Positions 22,665-30,711 of a stretch of 64,000 bases of DNA are shown one piece after another. How positions within the stretch are numbered: position 1 is the first letter of the stretch; each line of letters begins with the position of its first letter. This stretch comes from JARBUG01 sp035628915. Its GTDB lineage: Bacteria > Bacillota > Sulfobacillia > Symbiobacteriales > Symbiobacteriaceae. The stretch covers positions 57,451 through 121,450 of the forward strand of contig DASPIW010000009.1 in NCBI GenBank assembly GCA_035628915.1. Direction: 5' to 3'. The translations under genes were made by a program, and so were the position numbers. The notes under the pieces were generated by a model. The model did no database searches and was not told the origin of the DNA. It was given only the letters and a program-made list of their open reading frames with translations.

Positions 22665-23366
22665 TCAGATACCGGTGAGATCCGCCACCAGCCTTGGCTG
22701 CCTCGTTATGAAGCCTTCCGCATATTGGACGCCCGCCCGGGCACCGAAGAGACGGTCCCGGCTGTCGACGAAATACGGCAGGCCGCCGGCGCGGTTGAGC
22801 CGCGTTTCGACACCGCCTTCGCTCACCGTGAATTGCGAGCGGTGAGCGAACACGCTTTCGCTTTTTTTGGCCTGGAACTCCGTTATGTCAACATAGAAGG
22901 AGGGTTCCGCCTCGTCGTTGATGAAGTAATAGACCACTTTGGCCGGTCGATAGGCCGGATGCTCCGTCTCGTAGCGGCGCAGCGCCGCGGAGAAGACCGC
23001 CTCTTCCATAAGACGGCAGGCGGCGGCGTGGTCCGGGTGCCGGTCGACACCCCAGTTGACGGCCACCACGGTGGGCCGGAACATGCGAATGGCGTCCACC
23101 GCTTTGCGCAGCTGTTCCGGGTCTCGGCAGTCCAGCCCACGGTCCGGCAGGGCGAGGTTGCGGCGCCACGTGCAGCCGAGAATCGCAGCCGCCACCTCTC
23201 CTTCGGCCACACGCTCGGCAGGCGTGCCGTTGGAGCCCATCTCCCCCCGGGTAAGGTCGATAATCGCCGTCCGGTACCCGGCGGCGTTCTGGCGGGCCAG
23301 CGTGCCGCCCATGCCCAGTTCCACATCGTCCGGATGCGGCCCGAAGGCCAGAATGTCCATCTGCAC
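22665..23366 (-). CDS. bshB1: Bacillithiol deacetylase BshB1
   Basis: The 233-residue LmbE-type zinc deacetylase removes acetyl from GlcNAc-malate. Zinc ligands and signature: FGPHPDDVELGMGGTLA near the N-terminus and DRHPDHAAA (HxxH) in the middle; TRGEMGSNGTPAERVAEG is typical of BshB1. The GTG at 23366 follows AAGGAG by 9 nt; an ATG two codons later is the alternative, and the 74 residues of the longer frame upstream are not homologous. It is divergent from mrfA, with a shared 64-nt promoter region. bshC, the ligase for the last step, is not in this window. Confidence 0.93.
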   Translation of the reverse strand: MQMDILAFGPHPDDVELGMGGTLARQNAAGYRTAIIDLTRGEMGSNGTPAERVAEGEVAAAILGCTWRRNLALPDRGLDCRDPEQLRKAVDAIRMFRPTVVAVNWGVDRHPDHAAACRLMEEAVFSAALRRYETEHPAYRPAKVVYYFINDEAEPSFYVDITEFQAKKSESVFAHRSQFTVSEGGVETRLNRAGGLPYFVDSRDRLFGARAGVQYAEGFITRQPRLVADLTGI

Positions 23367-23430
23367 TGGTCTCGACTCCTTATGTAGTGGTTCCCACGAA
23401 TTGTACACCTGCGGGAGGTCTTGTGCATCC

Positions 23431-25713
23431 ATGAACCTCGAACAGTTGATCGATAGACTGAAGACGGATTCGGCCCTGAAAGCCAACCTGACGGCCTGGC
23501 AGACCCTCCCGCCTGTCCCGGCCCGGTATGCCGATTTTCCGGCGCAGCTGGACCCGCGCATCGCGGCCGCCCTGCGGGAGAGAGGCATCCGGCAGCTGTA
23601 TACCCATCAGTCGCAGGCGATTGAGGCGGCGCTGGCCCGGAAGAACGTGGTGGTGGTCACCCCCACGGCCTCGGGCAAGACGATGTGCTACAACCTGCCC
23701 GTGCTGAACGAGATCCTGCGTGATCCGGCGAGCCGCGCGCTCTACATGTTTCCCACCAAGGCCCTGGCGCAGGACCAGGTGGTCGAAGTCAAGTCCCTGG
23801 CCGACAAGCTCGGGGCAGAGATCAAGAGCTACGTATATGACGGCGACACGCCCCCGAACGTTCGCCAGGTTTGCCGGCAGGCAGGCCATATCGTCATTAC
23901 GAACCCGGACATGCTGCACACCGGCGTACTGCCGCACCATACCAAGTGGGTCAAGCTGTTCGAGAATCTGAAGTATATCGTCATCGACGAGCTGCACCAG
24001 TACCGGGGCGTCTTCGGTTCGCATCTGGCCAACTTGCTGCGCCGGCTGCGGCGCATCTGCGAGTTCTACGGCTCGGACCCTGTCTTCCTGTGTTCATCGG
24101 CGACCATCGCGAACCCCAAGGAGTTGGCCGAACGGCTGCTGGAGCAACCGGTCACCCTCGTCGATGATAACGGGGCGCCGCGGGGCGAAAAGCACATCGT
24201 CCTCTACAATCCGCCCCTGGTCGGGCGGGACGGGCTGCGGGAGTCCTCGGTCTTCTCCGCGACGCGGGTGGCTGCGGAACTGCTGAAGAACGATGTGCAG
24301 ACGATTGTCTTTGCGCGCGCCCGCCAGACGGTAGAGATTCTGACCACCTACCTGCGGGAGCGGGTGGGCGGCACGCGAGCGGGAAAGGTCTTCGGCTATC
24401 GGGGCGGCTACCGGCCCAACGAACGCCGGGAGATCGAAGCCGGCCTGCGCTCCGGCGAGATCATGGGCGTCATTTCGACCAACGCGCTGGAGTTGGGCAT
24501 CGATATCGGCCAGCTGCAGGCCTGCGTCATGTGCGGCTACCCGGGCACCATCGCGTCCGCCTGGCAGCAGGCGGGCCGGGCCGGGCGCCGGGGCAGCGCC
24601 TCGCTGACGGTGATGGTCGGGTCGGCGTCGCCGCTGGATCAGTATGTCATCACCCACCCGGAGTTCTTCTTTCAGAAGGCGCCGGAGCTGGGGCTGATCA
24701 ATCCGGATAACCTGCTGATTCTGGTCAGCCATCTCAAATGTGCGGCGTTTGAGCTGCCTTTTGTGGACGGCGAAAAGTTCGGCGTGGAGACCACGGCGGA
24801 GATTCTCGGCTATTTGGAGGAAGAGAAGATTCTCCGGCACGCCGGCGGCAAGTGGCACTGGTCGGCGGAGAACTTCCCCGCCGAGAACATTTCGCTGCGG
24901 TCGGTTGATGCGGAGAACGTGGTGATCATCGACCAGTCGGTCCCGGCCCAGACTAAAGTGCTGGGCGAAATCGACCAGCTCGGGGCGATGACGCAGGTGC
25001 ACACGAACGCGATCTATCTGCACCAGGGCGTGCAGTATCATGTCGATAAGCTCGACTGGGGCGAGAAGAAAGCTTACGTGCACAAGGTCGATGTGGAATA
25101 CTATACCGATGCGAACCTGGCCGTTACGATCAAGCCCCTGGACGTCTTCAAGGAGAAGCTGGAGTTGGGCCTGCGCGTCCGGTTCGGCGAAGTGATGACG
25201 GCCGCCAAGGCGACGATCTTCAAGAAGATCCGGCTGCATACCCATGAGAACATGGGCTGGGGTGAAATCCATCTGCCGGAGTACGAAATGCATACGGCTG
25301 CCTACTGGGTCTCCCTACCGGAGGAGCTGACGGAGGGCTACTCGCAGGACGAGCTGCAGTCATCGCTCGTTGGGTTGGGGAACCTGCTGAAGGGGCTGGC
25401 GCCGTTTTACCTGATGTGCGACCCGCAGGATATCCACCGGGTGGTGCAGGTACGCTCCCCGTTCAACGAACTGCCCACGGTCTACCTCTACGACGCTTAC
25501 CCCGCCGGCATCGGGCTGGGGGAGAAGTGCTACGACCTGCACCCCATGCTGCTGGGCGCCGCCCTGGAGCGGGTCCAGTCCTGCCCCTGCGAATCCGGCT
25601 GCCCGTCGTGCGTGGGCCCGGCGGCGGAGACGGGTAACATTGAAGGCGCTAAAGCAGGCGTCCTGCGCCTCCTGCATCGGGCGATGGGGGCTGGTGGTTC
25701 CGTGCTGAATTAA
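23431..25713 (+). CDS. mrfA: MrfA/YprA family DEAD/DEAH helicase
   Basis: The 760-residue superfamily 2 helicase has a RecA1 with Walker A TPTASGKT, FPTKALAQDQ, DELHQYRG (DExH) and SSATIANP, and a RecA2 with STNALELGIDIG and QQAGRAGRRG. The C-terminal DUF1998 region holds a four-Cys zinc site (CPCESGCPSCVGP and an upstream Cys). This is the architecture of YprA/MrfA, which with the exonuclease MrfB excises mitomycin-type DNA adducts in B. subtilis by a UvrABC-independent route. The ATG at 23431 after GGGAGGT is used; the longer open frame upstream overlaps bshB1. mrfB follows, separated by an inverted-repeat element. Confidence 0.93.
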   Translation: MNLEQLIDRLKTDSALKANLTAWQTLPPVPARYADFPAQLDPRIAAALRERGIRQLYTHQSQAIEAALARKNVVVVTPTASGKTMCYNLPVLNEILRDPASRALYMFPTKALAQDQVVEVKSLADKLGAEIKSYVYDGDTPPNVRQVCRQAGHIVITNPDMLHTGVLPHHTKWVKLFENLKYIVIDELHQYRGVFGSHLANLLRRLRRICEFYGSDPVFLCSSATIANPKELAERLLEQPVTLVDDNGAPRGEKHIVLYNPPLVGRDGLRESSVFSATRVAAELLKNDVQTIVFARARQTVEILTTYLRERVGGTRAGKVFGYRGGYRPNERREIEAGLRSGEIMGVISTNALELGIDIGQLQACVMCGYPGTIASAWQQAGRAGRRGSASLTVMVGSASPLDQYVITHPEFFFQKAPELGLINPDNLLILVSHLKCAAFELPFVDGEKFGVETTAEILGYLEEEKILRHAGGKWHWSAENFPAENISLRSVDAENVVIIDQSVPAQTKVLGEIDQLGAMTQVHTNAIYLHQGVQYHVDKLDWGEKKAYVHKVDVEYYTDANLAVTIKPLDVFKEKLELGLRVRFGEVMTAAKATIFKKIRLHTHENMGWGEIHLPEYEMHTAAYWVSLPEELTEGYSQDELQSSLVGLGNLLKGLAPFYLMCDPQDIHRVVQVRSPFNELPTVYLYDAYPAGIGLGEKCYDLHPMLLGAALERVQSCPCESGCPSCVGPAAETGNIEGAKAGVLRLLHRAMGAGGSVLN

Positions 25714-25719
25714 TACAGT

Positions 25720-25838
25720 TTTTGCCATGGAGGACGCGGAAGACGCTGAATTGGGACGCGACGCGTCTTGCAATGTTTACCAGGACATTATGTTTTCATA
25801 TGTATTCTTCCGCGTCTTCCGCGTCCTCCGCGGCAAAA
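25720..25838. repeat. 119-bp inverted-repeat (MITE-like) element between mrfA and mrfB
   Basis: Left arm 25720-25746 and right arm 25812-25838 are inverted copies matching at 25 of 27 positions (TTTTGCC..GGAGGACGCGGAAGACGC). The 65-bp centre is AT-richer than the neighbourhood. The arms carry a GGAGGACGCGGAAGACGCGGAAGA-like periodicity. The transcript would form a very stable hairpin. No ORF inside. Confidence 0.75.
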
Positions 25839-25876
25839 TAATGGTTCGCCCGACATAAAACGGGGGTGAAGGCAGC

Positions 25877-27214
25877 GTGAACTTGAAGGACCGGCTCCGC
25901 ATGCTCCGGGCCGCGGGGGCGGCACGCGACGAGCGCCCCCGGGAGCCGGAAGAGGAATTCGGCCCAGTCACTGGAGCCGGAAGGGTGGTTCATGATGCCG
26001 AACTCCGGCCCATTCCCCAGCCCGGTGACCCCGCCCTGCCGACCGTCGTGGGCGGGGTCGTGGAAGGCTATGTCCGGCAGGTGACTGCGGGCGAAGCCTT
26101 CTACACCGAGACACGGTATCCGGTCGAGTACTGCCGCGGCCCCCTCCCCCTGGAATACTGCTTCGACATTCCGGGGCAGGGCTGGCAGATGCTCTGCCGG
26201 GTGCCGGACGGCCTGCACCTGCGGCGCGCCGCCTTCTTCGACACGGAGACGACCGGGCTCTCCGGTGGGACGGGCACCTACGCCTTCCTTGCCGGCCTGG
26301 GCTTCTTTGAAGGCCACCACTTCGTCGTGCGGCAGTACTTCCTGCGGGACTACCCCGAAGAAGACGCCATGCTCGAAGCCCTGGCCATCGATCTCTCCCA
26401 GTTCGACATGCTGGTCTCGTTCAACGGCAAGGCCTTCGACTGGCCGCTCATGGAGACGCGCTTCCGGCTGAACCGGCGGCGGGCGCCCCTTGCAGGCGCC
26501 CCACACCTCGACCTCCTTCACCCGGCCCGGCGGCTCTGGAAAGAGCGCCTGCAGCAGTGCAACCTGCAGAACCTGGAGTCCAAAGTGCTCGGCGTCGAGC
26601 GGGTCGAAGACGTGGCCGGCGAAATGATCCCTTCCCTCTACTTTGAGTATCTGCGCACGGGCGATATCCGGGCCATTGAAGGCGTCATTCTCCACAACCG
26701 GCTGGACGTCGTCAGCCTTGTCTCGCTGGCCGGGTGGATGGGCCATATGGTCACCAGCCCCCTTGACCCCACGCCCGACGGGGAACTCGTCTGCGGGGAC
26801 GACCTCTTTTCGCTGGGCCGGCTCTTCGACGACCGGGGTGACCCCGGCCAGGCCATCGCCTGCTTCGAGGCCGCCCTGGAGCGCGGCATGGAAGCGATCA
26901 GCGATACTCGGGCGAAGCGGGCGCTCTCTTCCGTCTATAAGCGTGTCAAGGAGCATGACCGTGCGGTCTCCATCTGGCAGGAGATGCTGGATGGGCCCGG
27001 CGGCCTGTCGCTCTTTCCGTATATCGAACTGGCGAAGTACTACGAGCACGTGGCCAAGGACGTACCCGCGGCCCGGGACATGGCCGCCCGGGCCCTGGCC
27101 ATCGCCGAGCGGCGCCGGTCCATTGCCGGCTCCTACGGCCCTGGAACGCTCAAAGACCTCCAGGACGTACAGCATCGCCTGGGTCGCCTCGACAAGAAGC
27201 TCGGCGCCGGTTAG
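25877..27214 (+). CDS. mrfB: MrfB/YprB family exonuclease with TPR repeats
   Basis: The 445-residue protein has a DnaQ/RNase H-like exonuclease core (residues about 110-290): FFDTETTGLSGGTGTYAFLAGLGFF gives the first catalytic Asp and Glu, LVSFNGKAFDWPLMETRF the second Asp, and RLDVVSLVSLAGWM the last. C-terminal helical repeats (residues 320-440, RLFDDRGDPGQAIACFEAALERG) resemble TPRs. This matches YprB/MrfB, the nuclease partner of MrfA in mitomycin C adduct repair. GTG start at 25877 after GGGGGTGAAGG. Cotranscription with mrfA is likely despite the inverted-repeat element between them. Confidence 0.92.
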   Translation: MNLKDRLRMLRAAGAARDERPREPEEEFGPVTGAGRVVHDAELRPIPQPGDPALPTVVGGVVEGYVRQVTAGEAFYTETRYPVEYCRGPLPLEYCFDIPGQGWQMLCRVPDGLHLRRAAFFDTETTGLSGGTGTYAFLAGLGFFEGHHFVVRQYFLRDYPEEDAMLEALAIDLSQFDMLVSFNGKAFDWPLMETRFRLNRRRAPLAGAPHLDLLHPARRLWKERLQQCNLQNLESKVLGVERVEDVAGEMIPSLYFEYLRTGDIRAIEGVILHNRLDVVSLVSLAGWMGHMVTSPLDPTPDGELVCGDDLFSLGRLFDDRGDPGQAIACFEAALERGMEAISDTRAKRALSSVYKRVKEHDRAVSIWQEMLDGPGGLSLFPYIELAKYYEHVAKDVPAARDMAARALAIAERRRSIAGSYGPGTLKDLQDVQHRLGRLDKKLGAG

Positions 27215-27244
27215 CCGCGCCGAGCTTCTTCGCGGACATGGGCC

Positions 27245-27274
27245 TTGACAGGCAAGTCCTGACTTGCGTATTAT
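27245..27274 (+). promoter_or_regulatory. Strong promoter with internal operator; leaderless arsR-type transcript
   Basis: TTGACA (27245-27250), 18-nt spacer, TATTAT (27269-27274). The spacer contains GCAAGT-CCTG-ACTTGC (27252-27267), a perfect 6-bp inverted repeat suited to a dimeric ArsR regulator. The ATG at 27281 is only 7 nt beyond the -10, so the mRNA should begin at or next to the start codon; no Shine-Dalgarno precedes it. Confidence 0.7.
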
Positions 27275-27280
27275 GAGGTC

Positions 27281-27553
27281 ATGAGCGATATCTTCGAGGC
27301 ACTCGCCGCACCGGCGAGACGGGCGATTCTCGACGAACTGCACGACCGGAACGGCCAGACGCTGTTTGAGCTGTGCACCCGGCTCACCATGAAGCACGGG
27401 TTTGATCTGTCGCGCCAGGGCATTTCACAGCACATTACGGTGCTCGAAGCGGTTGGCCTGGTCACTTCCGTCCGGCAGGGCAGATACAAGTTCCACTACC
27501 TTGACACCAAGCCGTTGCAGATCCTCGTTGAGCGCTGGTCACAATCAGACTGA
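27281..27553 (+). CDS. ArsR-family transcriptional repressor
   Basis: The 90-residue protein is a single winged helix-turn-helix: IFEALAAPARRAILDELHDRNGQTLFEL, then the recognition helix DLSRQGISQHITVLEAVGLVTSVRQGRYKFHYLDT. It lacks the metal-binding CxCxC motifs, so it likely senses a small molecule or redox state or belongs to the SdpR/YceK-like ArsR class that pairs with Glo/VOC or AHSA1 proteins. It starts 7 nt after the -10 of a strong promoter that has a palindrome in the spacer, indicating tight autorepression. The VOC gene follows after 13 nt. Confidence 0.9.
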   Translation: MSDIFEALAAPARRAILDELHDRNGQTLFELCTRLTMKHGFDLSRQGISQHITVLEAVGLVTSVRQGRYKFHYLDTKPLQILVERWSQSD

Positions 27554-27566
27554 GAGGGGCAAGAGC

Positions 27567-27953
27567 GTGCGCATCTACATCACAAGCGTTCTGGTTGACG
27601 ATCAGGAGAAGGCGTTGAAGTTCTACACGGAGGTTCTCGGCTTCGTCAAGAAGACGGAATTTCCCGTAGGTGAATACCGCTGGCTGACCCTCGTATCCCC
27701 GAACGACCCCGACGGTACCGAGTTGGCGCTGGAACCGGACGCCCACCCCGCCGCCGGGCCGTTCAAGCGGGCGCTTGTGGAAGACGGCATCCCGTTCACA
27801 TCGTTCGCGGTCGACGATGTACACGCCGAATACGACCGGCTTCGGTCCCTGGGCGTTCACTTCACCCAGGCGCCGCTGACGATGGGGCCGGTCACCACGG
27901 CGGTCTTCGATGACACCTGCGGCAACCTGATTCAGATCGCAACCAAGCAGTAG
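27567..27953 (+). CDS. VOC superfamily (glyoxalase/bleomycin-resistance fold) protein
   Basis: The 128-residue protein has the paired beta-alpha-beta-beta-beta modules of the VOC fold: VRIYITSVLVDDQEKALKFYTEVLGFVKKTEF at the start, ELALEPDAHPAAGPFKRAL in the middle and VTTAVFDDTCGNLIQIATKQ at the end, which carries the usual metal-ligand Asp-x-x-Gly-Asn/Leu pattern. Members detoxify aldehydes, antibiotics or xenobiotics, or bind a metal without catalysis. GTG at 27567 follows GAGGGGC and is 13 nt after the arsR stop. It is the likely target gene of the repressor. Substrate unknown. Confidence 0.9.
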   Translation: MRIYITSVLVDDQEKALKFYTEVLGFVKKTEFPVGEYRWLTLVSPNDPDGTELALEPDAHPAAGPFKRALVEDGIPFTSFAVDDVHAEYDRLRSLGVHFTQAPLTMGPVTTAVFDDTCGNLIQIATKQ

Positions 27954-27966
27954 GCGCGGCAAGCAT

Positions 27967-28009
27967 ATCCCCCCGGCCAAGGGAGAATACTTGGCCGGGG
28001 GGATTTCCT
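27967..28009 (+). terminator. Terminator after the ArsR-VOC operon
   Basis: ATCCCCCCGGCCAAG / CTTGGCCGGGGGGAT perfect 15-bp stem followed by TTCCTG. The descending arm GGGGGG also serves as the ribosome site of the next gene. Confidence 0.85.
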
Positions 28010-28723
28010 GTGCGGACAAAACCAATTATGACGGCCCTGCTGACGCTGGTCATGCTGCTCACGGCTGCTGGCTGCGGTGGCGCCCGCCTGACGATGATCA
28101 CGCCGGCCGAGGACCGGCCCCTGACGCGGGCCGACACGCCGGAGAACCGCGTGGCACTGACTTTCGACGTCACCTGGGAGAAGCGGGAGCTGGGCAAGAT
28201 CCTGGCGATCCTGCAGACGAACGACATCAAGGCGACGTTCTTCGTCGGCGGCACGTTCCTGGGGCTGCACGGCGACCTCGTCCGACAGATGGGCGCCCAG
28301 GGCCACGAAATCGGCACGTTGGGGCAGAAGATCATCAACTTGTCGCAGCTGCCTGAGACCGAAGTGACCAGCACCCTGCTCGCCAGCCAATCGGCCCTCT
28401 CGAAGATGCTGGGCGGCCCGGTCCGCTACTTCCGCCCGCCGCAGGGCGACGCGACGGCAGCTGTCGTTGCCGCAGCCCGGCAGGCGAACCTGGTGACGGT
28501 CACCCACAGCCTTGACTCGGAGGACCACCTGGGTCTGAAGGCGCCCCGCATCGTCGAGCGGGTGGTGGGGCGCGCCCGCAAGGGCGACATCATCCGGCTG
28601 TCGGCCAGCGACTGGTCGCCGGAGACGGCCCGGGCCCTGCCGGGGATCATCAGGGGGCTGCGGGAGAAAGGGCTGCAGATGGTCAAGGTCAGCGAACTGG
28701 TACCGCAGGAGACGAAACCATAA
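28010..28723 (+). CDS. PdaB-like polysaccharide deacetylase homologue without metal histidines
   Basis: The 237-residue lipoprotein-type precursor (LLTLVMLLTAAGC) carries a NodB domain. VALTFDVTWEKRELGKILAIL and KATFFVGG correspond to motif 1 (the TFD Asp), and YFRPPQG to motif 3. Motif 2, normally GHEIGSHxxxHxxxS, reads GHEIGTLGQKIINLS, so both zinc-binding histidines are absent. PdaB is a spore-cortex-related deacetylase homologue; this copy is probably catalytically inactive or uses another mechanism. GTG at 28010; its ribosome site is the arm of the preceding terminator, so translation may depend on read-through RNA folding. Confidence 0.82.
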   Translation: MRTKPIMTALLTLVMLLTAAGCGGARLTMITPAEDRPLTRADTPENRVALTFDVTWEKRELGKILAILQTNDIKATFFVGGTFLGLHGDLVRQMGAQGHEIGTLGQKIINLSQLPETEVTSTLLASQSALSKMLGGPVRYFRPPQGDATAAVVAAARQANLVTVTHSLDSEDHLGLKAPRIVERVVGRARKGDIIRLSASDWSPETARALPGIIRGLREKGLQMVKVSELVPQETKP

Positions 28724-28726
28724 CAT

Positions 28727-28757
28727 GAGGGGCGCCCCAGTGCGGGCGCCCCTCTGA
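28727..28757. terminator. Bidirectional hairpin between the PdaB-like gene and dxs
   Basis: GAGGGGCGCCC / GGGCGCCCCTC stem in the 38-nt gap between convergent stops. Confidence 0.6.
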
Positions 28758-28761
28758 CTGT

Positions 28762-30708
28762 CTACTGATCCAATCCGCTGGCCACATCGCCGACGATGGC
28801 CGGGGCTTTGCGCCCCCGGGCGCCCCGCCGCCGGGTGCCCAGTTCGGAATTGACCTGCGCCACCAACTGCCGGGCGGCGGCAGCCACGCCCACTGGGGTC
28901 AGGCCGTACTGCTCCAGGTAGTGCTTCGGGGCGCCGTGGCCCACGAACTCATCAGGAATGCCCATCCGCTTCACCCGGGTCTCCACCCCGGCGTCGGCGA
29001 GCAGCTCCAGTACGGCGCTGCCGAACCCGCCGGTCAGGTAGGCCTCCTCCACGGTGATCACCGCTCGCGTCTGCCTGGCGACTTTCGTAAGCAGCTCATT
29101 GTCCAGCGGCTTGAAGAACCGGGGGTTGACCACGGCTGCGGAGATTCCCTCGCGGGCCAGTTCATCGGCGGCCGCCAGGCAGACCTGCACCATGGTGCCC
29201 AATCCAACCAGGGCCACATCCGCGCCTTCCCGCAGCAGTTCGCCCTTCCCAATAGGCAGCGTCTGCAGTTCCTCATCCATGTGCACGCCCACGGCCTTGC
29301 CGCGGGGGTAGCGCAGGGCAGCCGGGCCGTCGCAGGCCACCGCCGTCCAGAGCATGTGCTGCAGTTCGTTCTCGTCTTTCGGCGCCATACAGACCATACG
29401 GGGAATCGCCCGCAGGTAGGTGACGTCAAAGACGCCCTGGTGCGTCGCCCCGTCTTCGACAAGGCCGCCGCGGTCGAGGCTGATGACGACCGGCAGGTTC
29501 TGCAGGGCGACGTCATGGATCACCTGGTCATACGCCCGCTGCAAGAACGTCGAATAGACGCCGAAAACGGGGCGCATGCCCGCCTTGGCGAGGCCGGAGG
29601 CAAAGGTGACGCCATGCTGCTCGGCGATGCCTACATCGTAGTACCGGTCGGGGAACTCCTTGGCGAATTTGCTCAGGCCCAGGCCGGAAGGCATCGCTGC
29701 CGTGATGGCCACCACGCGGGGATCGCGCTTGGCCAGCTTGAGCAGCGTATTGCCAAAGACTTCACTGTAGGTAATGGCGCCGGGCGCCGACTTGCCGGTC
29801 TTGACGTCGAACGGGCCGCCGCCGTGGAACTTGTCGGGCAGCTCCTCCGCATACGCAACGCCCTTGCCTTTAGTCGTTACCACATGGACCACCGTGGGCC
29901 CGGGATACGACCGTGCCTGGCGGAGGGCCTGCTGCAGCAGGGGCAGGTTATGCCCCGGCACCGGGCCGATGTAGGTCAGCCCCAGGTCCTCGAAGAACAT
30001 ATTGCTGACCAGCAGATGTTTGACGCCCTCCTTCAGGCGGTCGACGAACTCAAACGCCTGCTGGCCGACCAGCGGGATATGCTTCAGCGCTTCCGCCACA
30101 TCTTGCTTGACGCGCTGATAGCTTGGCCCCGTCCGGATGCGGGCCAGGTAGTTGGAGATGCCGCCGACGTTGGGGGCGATCGACATCGAGTTATCGTTCA
30201 AAATGGTGATCATGCGCGTCTTGGCGTGGCCCGCATGGTCCAGCGCCTCGTAGGCCATGCCGCCGGTCAGGGCGCCGTCACCGATGACGGCTACCACTTC
30301 ATACTTTTCGCCCCTGACGTCGCGCGCCTGCGCCATGCCCACCGCCGCCGAAATCGACGTGGAGGCATGGCCCCAATGGAAGTGGTCATGGATCGACTCC
30401 GCCGGATCGGTGAATCCGGCAATGCCGCCGTACTGCCGGAGCGTACGGAAGCGCTGGTAGCGGCCCGTCAGCAGCTTGTGCACATAGGCTTGATGAGAGA
30501 CATCCCACAAAATTTTGTCGTGGGGGCTGTCAAAGACCGTGTGCAAGGCAAGGGTCAGTTCCACCACGCCAAGGTTAGGGGCAAGGTGTCCGCCCGTCAC
30601 GGCCACGGTCTCCAGTATGACCTCCCGGATCTCCTCGCCGAGGGCCAGCAGTTCTTGTGTAGAGAGTCCTTTCAGTTGTTCGGGACCCGTTAGTTCATGC
30701 AAATGCAT
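28762..30708 (-). CDS. dxs: 1-deoxy-D-xylulose-5-phosphate synthase
   Basis: The 648-residue thiamine-diphosphate enzyme condenses pyruvate and glyceraldehyde 3-phosphate, the first step of the non-mevalonate isoprenoid pathway. Motifs: HQAYVHKLLTGR, the TPP site GDGALTGGMAYEALDHAG ... NDNSMSIAPNVGG, HVVTTKGKG and the transketolase Glu region DVGIAEQHGVTFASGLA, DRGGLVEDGATHQG. A basic tail of about 25 residues (RRRGARGRK) extends beyond the usual end. ATG at 30708 lies 3 nt after the oapA stop, so dxs is translated from the ispA-OLE-oapA operon. ispA upstream gives a later step of the same pathway. Confidence 0.97.
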   Translation of the reverse strand: MHLHELTGPEQLKGLSTQELLALGEEIREVILETVAVTGGHLAPNLGVVELTLALHTVFDSPHDKILWDVSHQAYVHKLLTGRYQRFRTLRQYGGIAGFTDPAESIHDHFHWGHASTSISAAVGMAQARDVRGEKYEVVAVIGDGALTGGMAYEALDHAGHAKTRMITILNDNSMSIAPNVGGISNYLARIRTGPSYQRVKQDVAEALKHIPLVGQQAFEFVDRLKEGVKHLLVSNMFFEDLGLTYIGPVPGHNLPLLQQALRQARSYPGPTVVHVVTTKGKGVAYAEELPDKFHGGGPFDVKTGKSAPGAITYSEVFGNTLLKLAKRDPRVVAITAAMPSGLGLSKFAKEFPDRYYDVGIAEQHGVTFASGLAKAGMRPVFGVYSTFLQRAYDQVIHDVALQNLPVVISLDRGGLVEDGATHQGVFDVTYLRAIPRMVCMAPKDENELQHMLWTAVACDGPAALRYPRGKAVGVHMDEELQTLPIGKGELLREGADVALVGLGTMVQVCLAAADELAREGISAAVVNPRFFKPLDNELLTKVARQTRAVITVEEAYLTGGFGSAVLELLADAGVETRVKRMGIPDEFVGHGAPKHYLEQYGLTPVGVAAAARQLVAQVNSELGTRRRGARGRKAPAIVGDVASGLDQ

Positions 30709-30711
30709 CGC

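Noticed and set aside
23380..25293. Minus-strand frames across mrfA
   Set aside because: Antisense shadows of a well-defined helicase gene.
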